Assembly (NCBI GenBank): GCA_024404655.1
Contig: JAKSPR010000172.1
Coordinates: 1-6,422 of the forward strand
Direction of reading: 5' to 3'
Length of the DNA: 6,422 nucleotides
DNA from: Clostridia bacterium
GTDB taxonomy: Bacteria; Bacillota; Clostridia; Oscillospirales; CAG-272
Shown: one piece after another, positions 1 through 5,453 of the stretch
Layout: every line of letters begins with the position of its first letter
Numbering within the stretch: the stretch's first letter is position 1
Made by a program: the position numbers and the translations under genes
Notes under the pieces: generated by a model
The model's input: only the letters and a program-made list of their open reading frames with translations
What the model was told of the DNA's origin: nothing
Databases searched by the model: none

Positions 1-1
1 T

Positions 2-205
2 CGAATTCAAGCTGCTCTTAATGCTTTCAAAGTGGAAAAACTGGGGGATGTATATTATCGTTTCTGTGGGATGAACAATCCTGATCTCAAAACTATCCTC
101 AATGCTTTTGACATCCATATTCCTCCGAAATGCTATAAAATCGGCGACTTGAAATCTATCAAGGGTGATATTGTTTGTCACCGCAGTACATATCTTGGTA
201 CATAA
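2..205 (+). CDS. Probable transposase, C-terminal end only (cut by window edge)
   Basis: An open frame enters from the left edge and runs 67 codons to a TAA at 203-205; no start is visible. The tail is basic and lysine-rich. It contains a YYRF segment at about visible residues 18-21, a helix-like LKTILNAF segment at 29-36, then IHIPPK and a LKSIKGDI segment near the end. From memory this kind of ending, a short helix followed by I-x-(I/L)-P and a final basic turn, recalls the C-termini of DDE transposases of the IS4/IS1634 type, but no catalytic residue lies in the visible part. Base composition is about 38% G+C by hand count, clearly lower than the genes that follow, which fits mobile DNA. 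A hairpin right after the stop supports the gene ending here. Whether the element is intact to the left cannot be seen, and another small-domain protein cannot be excluded. Confidence 0.5.
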   Translation, partial: RIQAALNAFKVEKLGDVYYRFCGMNNPDLKTILNAFDIHIPPKCYKIGDLKSIKGDIVCHRSTYLGT

Positions 206-213
206 TTATACTA

Positions 214-273
214 CAGCCAAATCCCGTTTCTTCAACATTTTCAAAGCGTTTTGGGGATTTGGCTGCTCTTTTT
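214..273 (+). terminator. Probable intrinsic terminator after the transposase remnant
   Basis: Perfect 12-bp arms CAGCCAAATCCC (214-225) and GGGATTTGGCTG (254-265) are separated by a 28-base loop and followed by CTCTTTTTC with five T at 269-273. The arms start nine bases after the stop codon at 203-205. The long loop and short T-run make it weaker than the other terminators in the window. It could also be part of the right end of the insertion element. Confidence 0.6.
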
Positions 274-376
274 CTGGCAAACTCGGGTTATAACAGAAAT
301 CACGCATAATGTCAATCAAGTTCCGTATGGCATTTGTAAAAATTGGAAGAATTTTGGATGATCCGTAATAAATCCC

Positions 377-405
377 TTGACAGATTCCCGTTTTGTGTGT
401 ATAGT
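377..405 (+). promoter_or_regulatory. Sigma-70/SigA-type promoter of the propeller-ygjV-sfsA operon
   Basis: A consensus -35 TTGACA (377-382) and a -10 TATAGT (400-405) are separated by exactly 17 bases. Transcription should start near 412, leaving a leader of about 40 bases before the ATG at 454. It lies in the 180-base stretch between the end of the transposase terminator and the first operon gene, where I see no other gene. The strength of the -35 suggests substantial expression unless repressed; no clear operator palindrome overlaps it. Confidence 0.8.
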
Positions 406-453
406 AAATAGAGATATATTTCTGACCGCGGAAGAAAGGACGGAGAAAAGAAT

Positions 454-1632
454 ATGAGCATTTTTACATACGAAACCCCATCGGAAAAACCAAGTAAACT
501 CATTCCCGGTGAAAAGATCGCAGAATTCCAGGCAATCCTGTCGACTGATGTTCACGAGGAAGCAAAAGCACTTGGCGACGGGTTTGCCGTTGAAATTGAA
601 ACACGCTTTTTTGCTGATTTTGAGAAAGCAGGCGATCAGATGGTGCACGTATCCACCTTCTGTGTCATCGGGGATATGGTTTATATGACCTATTACGCCA
701 ACGTGGAAGCTGCTGCAGAGGACCCCAATCACCAGAGAGCCCGTTTTGCCTTCTGTCCTCTTGCGGACCCATCCAACATGACGGTGTATGATATCCAGGC
801 CGTCGGTGATACCTGCTCCGGTCTGCCGGTCAATCTCGTCTATGATACGATCTTTGCGCAAAAAGATGATGATACCCTGATACTTCTGTGGACTGCGAAA
901 GTCGGCGACCGGTATTATCGCCTGTACCGCACTTATACAATCTCCACGGATACCCTGGGAGAGATCGGCGTCAACCGGTTCCGCGTAGGGGAGACCGAAT
1001 ACGATTTCAGTACTTCCGGAATCCAGAACGCGCTCACGGAAAACGGTTTTGGCTATAAAACCATGTACAGCGACATCGGCATCATGCAGAAATTTACCAG
1101 CCGAACGGAGCATGGCGAAACCTGGTATTATACCGGTACCTACAGCGGCGACTTCAACGCGATCATCAAAAGCCGGGATTTTATCACATGGGAATTTGTC
1201 GCCCAGCCGGATTTCCCGAATGAATCGAAATGGGAAAACGCCGTTTATGTCATCGGTGACCGCTGCTTCTATTTTGTGCGGCAGCACGATCATACCGGAT
1301 ATGGCTTTCTGACCGTCTACGACCTTGTAAAGAAGACCTGGGAGACACCTGTTCTGATCGGTGACAGTCAGTCCCGCGGCGATTTCATATGCTATGAGGG
1401 CCGCCTGTACCTGTTCCACGCACCTATTGACCGGGAACATATCGGCATTGTCAGAATTGATACGGAACATATCGCAAATAGCCGCGTTGTCCTGCAGGCA
1501 CACATGCATACAAGCTGTTTCTATCCGTTTGTCCAGACGTTCCATAACAGTCTGTATGCGATGTCATACACGGTGAACCGTCAGCATATACGGCTTGGAG
1601 CTTTTGACCCGAAGATCTATTTTGAGGAGTAA
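454..1632 (+). CDS. Cytosolic beta-propeller protein, glycosidase/sialidase-like, function unknown
   Basis: The protein has 392 residues. The ATG at 454 is preceded by GGAG at 442-445 with eight bases of spacing. There is no signal peptide or membrane segment, so it should be cytosolic. The sequence is a succession of short beta-strand blocks rich in Y, F and W with acidic turns, as in five-bladed propellers of glycoside hydrolases. The most telling block is SRDFITWE at residues 240-247, like the S-x-D-(hydrophobic)-x-x-W-E strand of GH43/GH32/sialidase-type folds. It is followed by SKWENAVYVIGDRCFYFVRQ (258-277), GDSQSRGDF (303-311) and LYLFHAPIDREHIG (328-341). There are no true Asp boxes (S-x-D-x-G-x-x-W), so classical GH33 assignment is not supported, and I cannot place catalytic residues. 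It is first in an operon with ygjV and sfsA; its stop directly precedes the ygjV start. Product name beyond 'propeller, glycosidase-like' would be a guess. Confidence 0.8.
   Translation: MSIFTYETPSEKPSKLIPGEKIAEFQAILSTDVHEEAKALGDGFAVEIETRFFADFEKAGDQMVHVSTFCVIGDMVYMTYYANVEAAAEDPNHQRARFAFCPLADPSNMTVYDIQAVGDTCSGLPVNLVYDTIFAQKDDDTLILLWTAKVGDRYYRLYRTYTISTDTLGEIGVNRFRVGETEYDFSTSGIQNALTENGFGYKTMYSDIGIMQKFTSRTEHGETWYYTGTYSGDFNAIIKSRDFITWEFVAQPDFPNESKWENAVYVIGDRCFYFVRQHDHTGYGFLTVYDLVKKTWETPVLIGDSQSRGDFICYEGRLYLFHAPIDREHIGIVRIDTEHIANSRVVLQAHMHTSCFYPFVQTFHNSLYAMSYTVNRQHIRLGAFDPKIYFEE
1624..1629 (+). promoter_or_regulatory. Ribosome binding site inside the end of the propeller gene
   Basis: GAGGAG lies in the last codons of the propeller gene and serves ygjV. 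Two consecutive ATG codons follow, at 1633 and 1636. The spacing is three bases to the first and six to the second, so translation more likely begins at 1636, which would give a 174-residue protein. Confidence 0.6.
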
Positions 1633-2160
1633 ATGATGAACACAGCACTTCCTTGGATTGCACAGATATTCGGCATGTTCGGTATGATTGCGCTGTTTTG
1701 GTCTTATCAGCAGAACCAGAGAAAACGTCTGATTGCAGGAAAGCTTGCAGCAGACGTCATGTGGGTCACACACTATCTGATGCTCAGCGCTGTCGGCGGC
1801 GCTATTCCGAATTTCGTCGGGATTTTCAGAGAACTTGTCTTTATGAACCGTGACAAGAAATGGGCGAGTCTCCCTGTATGGCCGGTGATCTTCATTCTCA
1901 TCAACTGGACGCTGGCTCTCTCAAAGGCCAGTTTTCCGCTCTCTTTCCTTCCCATCGGTGCATCAACCTTTGTCACGATTTCACTCTGGGCAAAGAAACC
2001 AAAGGTTACCCGCTGGATCGGCGCTGGAGTATCTGCTGCCTTTATTATCTATGATTGTTTTGTACATTCCTGGATCGGGATCATCAATGAGTCCGTTGCT
2101 CTGATTTCCATTTTCACAGCGCTTGTCCGAGAGTATTCAAGCCAAAAGGAGAAGTCCTGA
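1633..2160 (+). CDS. YgjV-family inner membrane protein
   Basis: A 175-residue, very hydrophobic protein. Approximate membrane segments are at residues 7-25, 40-58, 81-98, 102-119, 126-143 and 147-166. The N-terminal part has the pattern I recall for YgjV-like proteins: a first helix ending in FWSYQQNQRKRL (22-33), then a second helix with D41, W44 and H47, a glycine turn and FVGIFRELVF (61-70). The family's biochemical role is not known; it sits in the cytoplasmic membrane. The gene starts immediately after the propeller stop (TAAATGATG) and its TGA overlaps the sfsA ATG by one base, so the three proteins are almost certainly translated from one messenger with translational coupling. A small transporter or a membrane partner of the upstream propeller protein are possible roles but are only inference. 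The second ATG, three bases later, may be the true start. Confidence 0.8.
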   Translation: MMNTALPWIAQIFGMFGMIALFWSYQQNQRKRLIAGKLAADVMWVTHYLMLSAVGGAIPNFVGIFRELVFMNRDKKWASLPVWPVIFILINWTLALSKASFPLSFLPIGASTFVTISLWAKKPKVTRWIGAGVSAAFIIYDCFVHSWIGIINESVALISIFTALVREYSSQKEKS

Positions 2161-2855
2161 TGAACTATCAGAATATCCTGAAAGCGGAGTTTCTATCCCG
2201 TATCAATCGATTCATTGCAGAGGTACGGATCGGTGATGAAACACACCGGGTTCATGTGAAAAATACCGGTCGGTGCAGGGAACTACTGATCCCCGGTACC
2301 GCCGTCTGGCTGGCAAAATCATCAAATTCAGAAAGAAAGACCGCATACGATCTTGTGACCGTGGAAAAGCCAAGTCCCGGCGGTGAGGTAATATTTGTCA
2401 ATCTTGACTCCCAGCTTCCCAATGCAGCAGTCGCAGAATGGCTTCCGCACAGCGGGCTGTTCCGGGAGAACGCAGTGATCCGCAGGGAAGTACAGTACGG
2501 AAATTCCCGTTTTGATCTGTATATCGAGGATGGAGACCGCCGGGCGTTTATGGAGGTCAAAGGTGTGACGCTGGAGGAGAACGGCATAGCGCGGTTTCCT
2601 GATGCCCCGACGGAGCGCGGCATCAAACATCTGCAGGAGCTCTGTAAAGCGGCTGCAGAGGGCTATGAGGCGTATATCCTGTTTGTAATACAGATGAAGG
2701 CGGTACACGCTTTCAGTCCCAATGAGGCCACGCACGCTGCCTTTGCGGATGCGCTGCGATATGCAGATGCCCACGGCGTACACATTCTTGCCATGGACTG
2801 CATTGTGACCCCGGACACCATGAAACTAGACAACTCGATACCGGTTCGATTGTAA
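2160..2855 (+). CDS. sfsA: SfsA, DNA/RNA nuclease-fold sugar fermentation stimulation protein
   Basis: A 231-residue protein of full family length. The N-terminal OB-like part carries FLSRINRF (11-18) and the signature HVKNTGRCRELLIPG (32-46). The C-terminal PD-(D/E)xK nuclease-like part has SRFDLYIE (116-123), MEVKGVTLE (131-139) and FPDAPTERGIKHLQEL (146-161), then FVIQM (175-179). D119, E132 and K134 are the likely metal-site residues and all are present. In Escherichia coli SfsA was first described as a factor stimulating maltose metabolism and is now regarded as a nucleic-acid-binding or nuclease protein; its physiological role is unsettled. The ATG overlaps the ygjV TGA (TGATG), with AAGGAG at 2146-2151 eight bases before it. 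It is last in the operon, and a hairpin follows the stop by ten bases. Confidence 0.96.
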   Translation: MNYQNILKAEFLSRINRFIAEVRIGDETHRVHVKNTGRCRELLIPGTAVWLAKSSNSERKTAYDLVTVEKPSPGGEVIFVNLDSQLPNAAVAEWLPHSGLFRENAVIRREVQYGNSRFDLYIEDGDRRAFMEVKGVTLEENGIARFPDAPTERGIKHLQELCKAAAEGYEAYILFVIQMKAVHAFSPNEATHAAFADALRYADAHGVHILAMDCIVTPDTMKLDNSIPVRL

Positions 2856-2859
2856 TCAG

Positions 2860-2904
2860 AAAAAAGCCTGTTTCCGCATCATCAAGACGGAAACAGGCTG
2901 AATT
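2860..2904 (-). terminator. Intrinsic terminator between convergent transcription units
   Basis: Perfect 12-bp arms AGCCTGTTTCCG (2865-2876) and CGGAAACAGGCT (2888-2899) enclose an 11-base loop. Read on the minus strand the stem is followed by six T (A-run at 2860-2865), the textbook form, so it terminates the GH109-like gene that stops at 2913. Read on the plus strand the stem is followed only by GAATTATT, a weaker tail, yet it is the only candidate terminator for the sfsA operon and is probably used in both directions. Confidence 0.9.
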
Positions 2905-2912
2905 ATTGCATT

Positions 2913-4085
2913 TTATAATTTGATGACCTTTTCTTCAATGGGCATATCCGGGCGGAAATGGGGCATCGGCATGGCTTTGCCGTTGTTGGCAACCGAGATT
3001 TCGGAGAGCAGCCCCACCGCAGTCCATTCGCATCCGGTATAGACATCCAGTTCCGGCTGTGTACCGGCACGGACAGCGTTGATGAAGTCTTCCACAATGA
3101 AGTAGTCACCACCGCCGTGTCCCGCGCTCAGCTGCTCTTTTGTGGCATGCTGATAGCGTTCGGGCAGATATTCGTTATAGTCCGTGAGCTTTTTCCAGGA
3201 CATGCTGTATTCGGGATTGTCTTCAGCGACAAGGGAGATCTTATCAATATCTTCGGCGCAGGTTTTTGACTGGAAAATACCACCGGTACCCTGCATCAGA
3301 TAATAGTCCATATTGTGGGGACGGGGAGACATACAGTCGGTGCGGATGGAAAGCAGTTTTCCGTTTGCTGTCCGGCACATGGTCGTTGTACCGCTGTCCT
3401 GCCGCATACCAACATCGTTGCGGATTCCGGGGGAGAAAGTGGAGATTTCCGTGATATGATCACCGGGGAACCACTGCATGACAGGTCCTACACTGTGGGT
3501 CGGATAGAAGTTTCCGCGCTTGCCGCACTGCCAGTAGGAACGCCAGGAGCGTTTGCCGTTCGGATAAACCAGAATGTTGCTGATGTTGTGAAGATACATG
3601 CCCTCCGCATAATAGGGATCACCAAAAAGACCTTTCCGCACCATGTTCTTCACAAGCTGCACCTGTGGGGTGTAGACATAGTTTTCGGCATACATATAGG
3701 TTTTCTTGTATTTCTCAACGGATTCACATAGCCAGAAAAGTTCATCCATGGTAACGCCCGCTGTGACTTCACTCATGACGGATTTTCCTGCTTCCAGAGC
3801 GGCAGCAATTGCCTGCGGTACATGACACTGCATCGGCGTGGCAATGATGACCGCATCAATATCCGATTCCAGCATGTCATCAAATACGCGGTAACGCTTG
3901 GAAACATTCAGGCTGTCCGCAGCAGATTTGAGGTGATCTTCATCAAGATCACACATTGCAGCAATTTCCACGTCTTCAATGTTTTTCAGACCCATGACGG
4001 TGGAAAGTCCTCTGACGCCGGCTATACCGACTTTGATTTTCTTCGTGCTCATAGGGAATATCCGCGATGCAGGAATCTCCTGCAT
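2913..4085 (-). CDS. GH109-like NAD-dependent glycosidase (Gfo/Idh/MocA fold)
   Basis: A protein of 390 residues from the first ATG. A Rossmann domain begins with KVGIAGVRG (18-26, GxxGxxG), followed by D46 at the end of the second strand and ATP at 82-84. The usual dehydrogenase EKP triad is replaced by SEVTAG (105-110). The rest follows the pattern I know from GH109 alpha-N-acetylgalactosaminidases: MYAENYVYTP (131-140), NFYPTHSVGPV (192-202), MSPRP (252-256) before LMQGTGGIF (263-271), and GHGGGDYFIVEDF (322-334) near the end. GH109 enzymes cleave glycosides through transient oxidation of the sugar by tightly bound NAD; E134, Y194 and H197 match conserved positions. There is no signal peptide, so it would act on imported substrate, unlike many exported family members. 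The start is uncertain: ATG at 4085 has AAAGGA only three bases upstream, whereas residue M12 (ATG at 4052) gives a more natural N-terminus but has no ribosome site. Substrate is inferred only. Confidence 0.85.
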   Translation of the reverse strand: MQEIPASRIFPMSTKKIKVGIAGVRGLSTVMGLKNIEDVEIAAMCDLDEDHLKSAADSLNVSKRYRVFDDMLESDIDAVIIATPMQCHVPQAIAAALEAGKSVMSEVTAGVTMDELFWLCESVEKYKKTYMYAENYVYTPQVQLVKNMVRKGLFGDPYYAEGMYLHNISNILVYPNGKRSWRSYWQCGKRGNFYPTHSVGPVMQWFPGDHITEISTFSPGIRNDVGMRQDSGTTTMCRTANGKLLSIRTDCMSPRPHNMDYYLMQGTGGIFQSKTCAEDIDKISLVAEDNPEYSMSWKKLTDYNEYLPERYQHATKEQLSAGHGGGDYFIVEDFINAVRAGTQPELDVYTGCEWTAVGLLSEISVANNGKAMPMPHFRPDMPIEEKVIKL

Positions 4086-4086
4086 C
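4066..4086 (-). promoter_or_regulatory. Perfect palindrome/hairpin covering the first ATG of the GH109-like gene
   Basis: GATGCAGGA (4066-4074) and TCCTGCATC (4078-4086) are perfect 9-bp arms around a three-base loop. In the messenger this hairpin contains the ATG at 4085 and a GCAGGAG purine run, so it could block or redirect initiation. As DNA it lies about 30 bases after the predicted transcription start, so it could equally be a repressor operator. Confidence 0.5.
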
Positions 4087-4110
4087 TGTCCTTTCTTATG
4101 TTACTCGTGG

Positions 4111-4171
4111 ATCATAAAATCATTATAGCATAATTTTCATAAAATACAAGAGGGTAACACAATTTTATGAT
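4111..4171. repeat. Three TCATAAAAT boxes at 25-bp steps across the GH109-like promoter
   Basis: TCATAAAAT occurs at 4112-4120 and 4137-4145, and as its reverse complement ATTTTATGA at 4162-4170. Successive boxes start exactly 25 bases apart. The outer two extend to perfect 10-bp inverted arms, ATCATAAAAT (4111-4120) and ATTTTATGAT (4162-4171). They fall near the transcription start, between -10 and -35, and upstream of -35, positions suited to regulator binding or DNA looping. The surroundings are A+T-rich, so chance similarity is possible. Confidence 0.45.
4122..4149 (-). promoter_or_regulatory. Extended -10 promoter of the GH109-like gene
   Basis: On the minus strand the -35 TTGTAT (4149-4144) and a perfect -10 TATAAT (4127-4122) are separated by 16 bases, with TGC directly before the -10 (extended -10). 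Transcription should begin near 4115, about 30 bases before the first ATG. Confidence 0.8.
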
Positions 4172-4204
4172 TAAAATATATAAAGCAGCAACTCTTTTTG
4201 ATAT

Positions 4205-4232
4205 AAAAAACCGCCCGGTGTGTACCGGGCGG
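4205..4232 (-). terminator. Strong intrinsic terminator of the Gfo/Idh/MocA oxidoreductase gene
   Basis: Perfect 9-bp G+C-rich arms CCGCCCGGT (4211-4219) and ACCGGGCGG (4224-4232) close a four-base loop. On the minus strand six T follow (A-run 4205-4210). It lies 20 bases after the stop of the gene ending at 4253 and separates it from the promoter of the GH109-like gene, so the two sugar genes are separate units. Confidence 0.95.
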
Positions 4233-4252
4233 AATCTGAATATGACAGGGAA

Positions 4253-5326
4253 TTACAGATCACAGGAAACTTCGTGACCCTCTGCGGAGGAACGCAGAAT
4301 GCCGTCGATGATAGCCTGGTTGTAGATGATCTGGCTGGTCGGGATCGGAGCAGGCTTGCCTTCGCGGACTGCGGTGACAAAAGCTTCGACCTTCTGGAGG
4401 AACAGATTGCTCTTTTCTTCGGTTTCCGGCGGGATCTCCTTGGAGGTGGGCTGTCCGTTCTCGTCGTTGTAGTAAAGGGTCAGCTCGCCTGCAGTACCGT
4501 CCCAGCACATACCGGGTTTGCCCTTGATCTTGAGGCCTGCCTTGGTACCGAGGAACAGGAAGTCGCCGAGGGTATCCATGTGCATAGCCCAGGAAACACG
4601 CCAGTCAAGGGTAATGCCGCCTTCCAGACGGATAAATGCAGTAGCAAAATCATCATCGACCGTGAAACGGTTTGCTTCGGGATAGAGATCAGGATTCTTG
4701 CCGAAGTGTGCCCAGGAGGATGCGCTGACGGTCAGAGGCTTGGGATAGCCGATGGAGTTGAGCGCAAAGTCAAGACCATAGCAGCCGATATCGCCGATTG
4801 CGCCGAAGCCTGCCTTGTCCTTCTCAATGAAGGTTCTGCCGGGAATACCGCGGAAACGGCCGCCGCCGACAACAACATAATAGATATCGCCGAGCGCACC
4901 GGATTCGATGATCTTCTTGACCTGCTTCATGTTAGCGCCGTATCTGGGCTGGAAGCCGACGGTCAGAATCTTGCCGGATTCCTTTTCTGCAGCAACGATT
5001 TCCTTTGCTTCTTCCATGGTGACGCAGAGCGGCTTTTCCAGAAGAACATGCTTGCCTGCTTTCAGAGCAGCGACAGCACAGACGCAGTGCTGCATATTGT
5101 AGGTACAGACGGAGACACCATCCAGATCCATTTTGAGCAGCTCATCTGCAGACTCAAAATCCTTTGCGTCAGTCAGACCGAATTCGTCGAGGAATGCTCT
5201 TGCCTTGCCGGGAATAATGTCCGCACCTGCGACGACCTCAACACCGGGGATCTGCTTGTACGCATTCATGTGTGCATGCGCGATGCCACCGCATCCGATA
5301 ATACCGATTTTCAGAGTTTTTTCCAT
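4253..5326 (-). CDS. Gfo/Idh/MocA-family oxidoreductase, glucose-fructose-oxidoreductase-like
   Basis: A 357-residue cytosolic enzyme, close to the usual family length. The N-terminal Rossmann domain starts KIGIIGCGGIA (6-16); D36 ends the second strand, which favours NAD(H). EKP is intact at 97-99, with K98 the usual catalytic lysine. The C-terminal alpha/beta domain carries GAIGDIGCYGLDFALN (175-190): D179 and D186 are conserved, and Y183 stands where many relatives have histidine, as in glucose-fructose oxidoreductase-type members. It should oxidise or reduce a sugar, sugar acid, inositol or related polyol; the exact substrate cannot be read from sequence. I chose ATG 5326 over the ATG at 5350 because AAAGGAAG (5343-5336) lies nine bases upstream of it and the Rossmann strand begins right after. 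It has its own promoter and terminator. A role with the neighbouring GH109-like gene is plausible but inferred. Confidence 0.93.
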   Translation of the reverse strand: MEKTLKIGIIGCGGIAHAHMNAYKQIPGVEVVAGADIIPGKARAFLDEFGLTDAKDFESADELLKMDLDGVSVCTYNMQHCVCAVAALKAGKHVLLEKPLCVTMEEAKEIVAAEKESGKILTVGFQPRYGANMKQVKKIIESGALGDIYYVVVGGGRFRGIPGRTFIEKDKAGFGAIGDIGCYGLDFALNSIGYPKPLTVSASSWAHFGKNPDLYPEANRFTVDDDFATAFIRLEGGITLDWRVSWAMHMDTLGDFLFLGTKAGLKIKGKPGMCWDGTAGELTLYYNDENGQPTSKEIPPETEEKSNLFLQKVEAFVTAVREGKPAPIPTSQIIYNQAIIDGILRSSAEGHEVSCDL

Positions 5327-5335
5327 GATAAAGTA

Positions 5336-5343
5336 CTTCCTTT
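5336..5343 (-). promoter_or_regulatory. Ribosome binding site fixing the oxidoreductase start at 5326
   Basis: On the minus strand AAAGGAAG sits nine bases before the ATG at 5326. It lies inside the eight extra codons that a start at 5350 would add, and nothing similar precedes 5350, so the shorter 357-residue protein is preferred. Confidence 0.8.
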
Positions 5344-5356
5344 CGATCATGTTTTG

Positions 5357-5376
5357 ATGAACAGATTCTTGTTCAT
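5357..5376. promoter_or_regulatory. Probable operator palindrome downstream of the oxidoreductase promoter
   Basis: ATGAACA (5357-5363) and TGTTCAT (5370-5376) are perfect 7-bp inverted arms around six bases. With a transcription start near 5381 the site covers roughly +6 to +25, a classical roadblock position for a dimeric repressor of the LacI or GntR kind. The regulator is not encoded in the window. A 5'-leader hairpin is an alternative reading. Confidence 0.55.
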
Positions 5377-5387
5377 TTCTTAACTGT

Positions 5388-5416
5388 ATTGTATCATATC
5401 AGGGTGGAAAATGCAA
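5388..5416 (-). promoter_or_regulatory. Extended -10 promoter of the oxidoreductase gene
   Basis: On the minus strand the -35 TTGCAT (5416-5411) and -10 TACAAT (5393-5388) are separated by exactly 17 bases, and TGA immediately before the -10 provides an extended -10. It lies between the MATE gene stop and the oxidoreductase start, so the gene need not depend on read-through from upstream. Confidence 0.82.
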
Positions 5417-5453
5417 GTGTTTTCTGATTCTTTGTAAAATATATCTGATTTTG

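Noticed and set aside
339..355. AAAATT-N5-AATTTT inverted repeat upstream of the operon promoter
   Set aside because: The arms are only six A/T base pairs in an A+T-rich stretch, easily found by chance, with no T-run or other support.
316..1545. A 409-codon open frame on the minus strand opposite the propeller gene
   Set aside because: It lies entirely antisense to a gene with a promoter, ribosome site and operon context. Its sequence shows no recognisable domain and looks like the complement of the plus-strand codons. Long antisense frames are expected when the sense gene avoids TTA, CTA and TCA codons.
454..1632. Classical GH33 sialidase assignment of the propeller protein
   Set aside because: No S-x-D-x-G-x-x-W Asp box and no arginine-motif pattern could be found; SRDFITW at 240-246 lacks the glycine and is one residue short.
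4220..5383. A 387-codon open frame on the plus strand opposite the oxidoreductase gene
   Set aside because: It runs antisense through a clear Gfo/Idh/MocA gene and even through its terminator stem and promoter leader. No domain or convincing ribosome site supports it.
5422..5453. Possible terminator after the MATE gene
   Set aside because: The region holds two direct copies of TCTGATT rather than an inverted repeat, and no stem of useful length forms before the next promoter.
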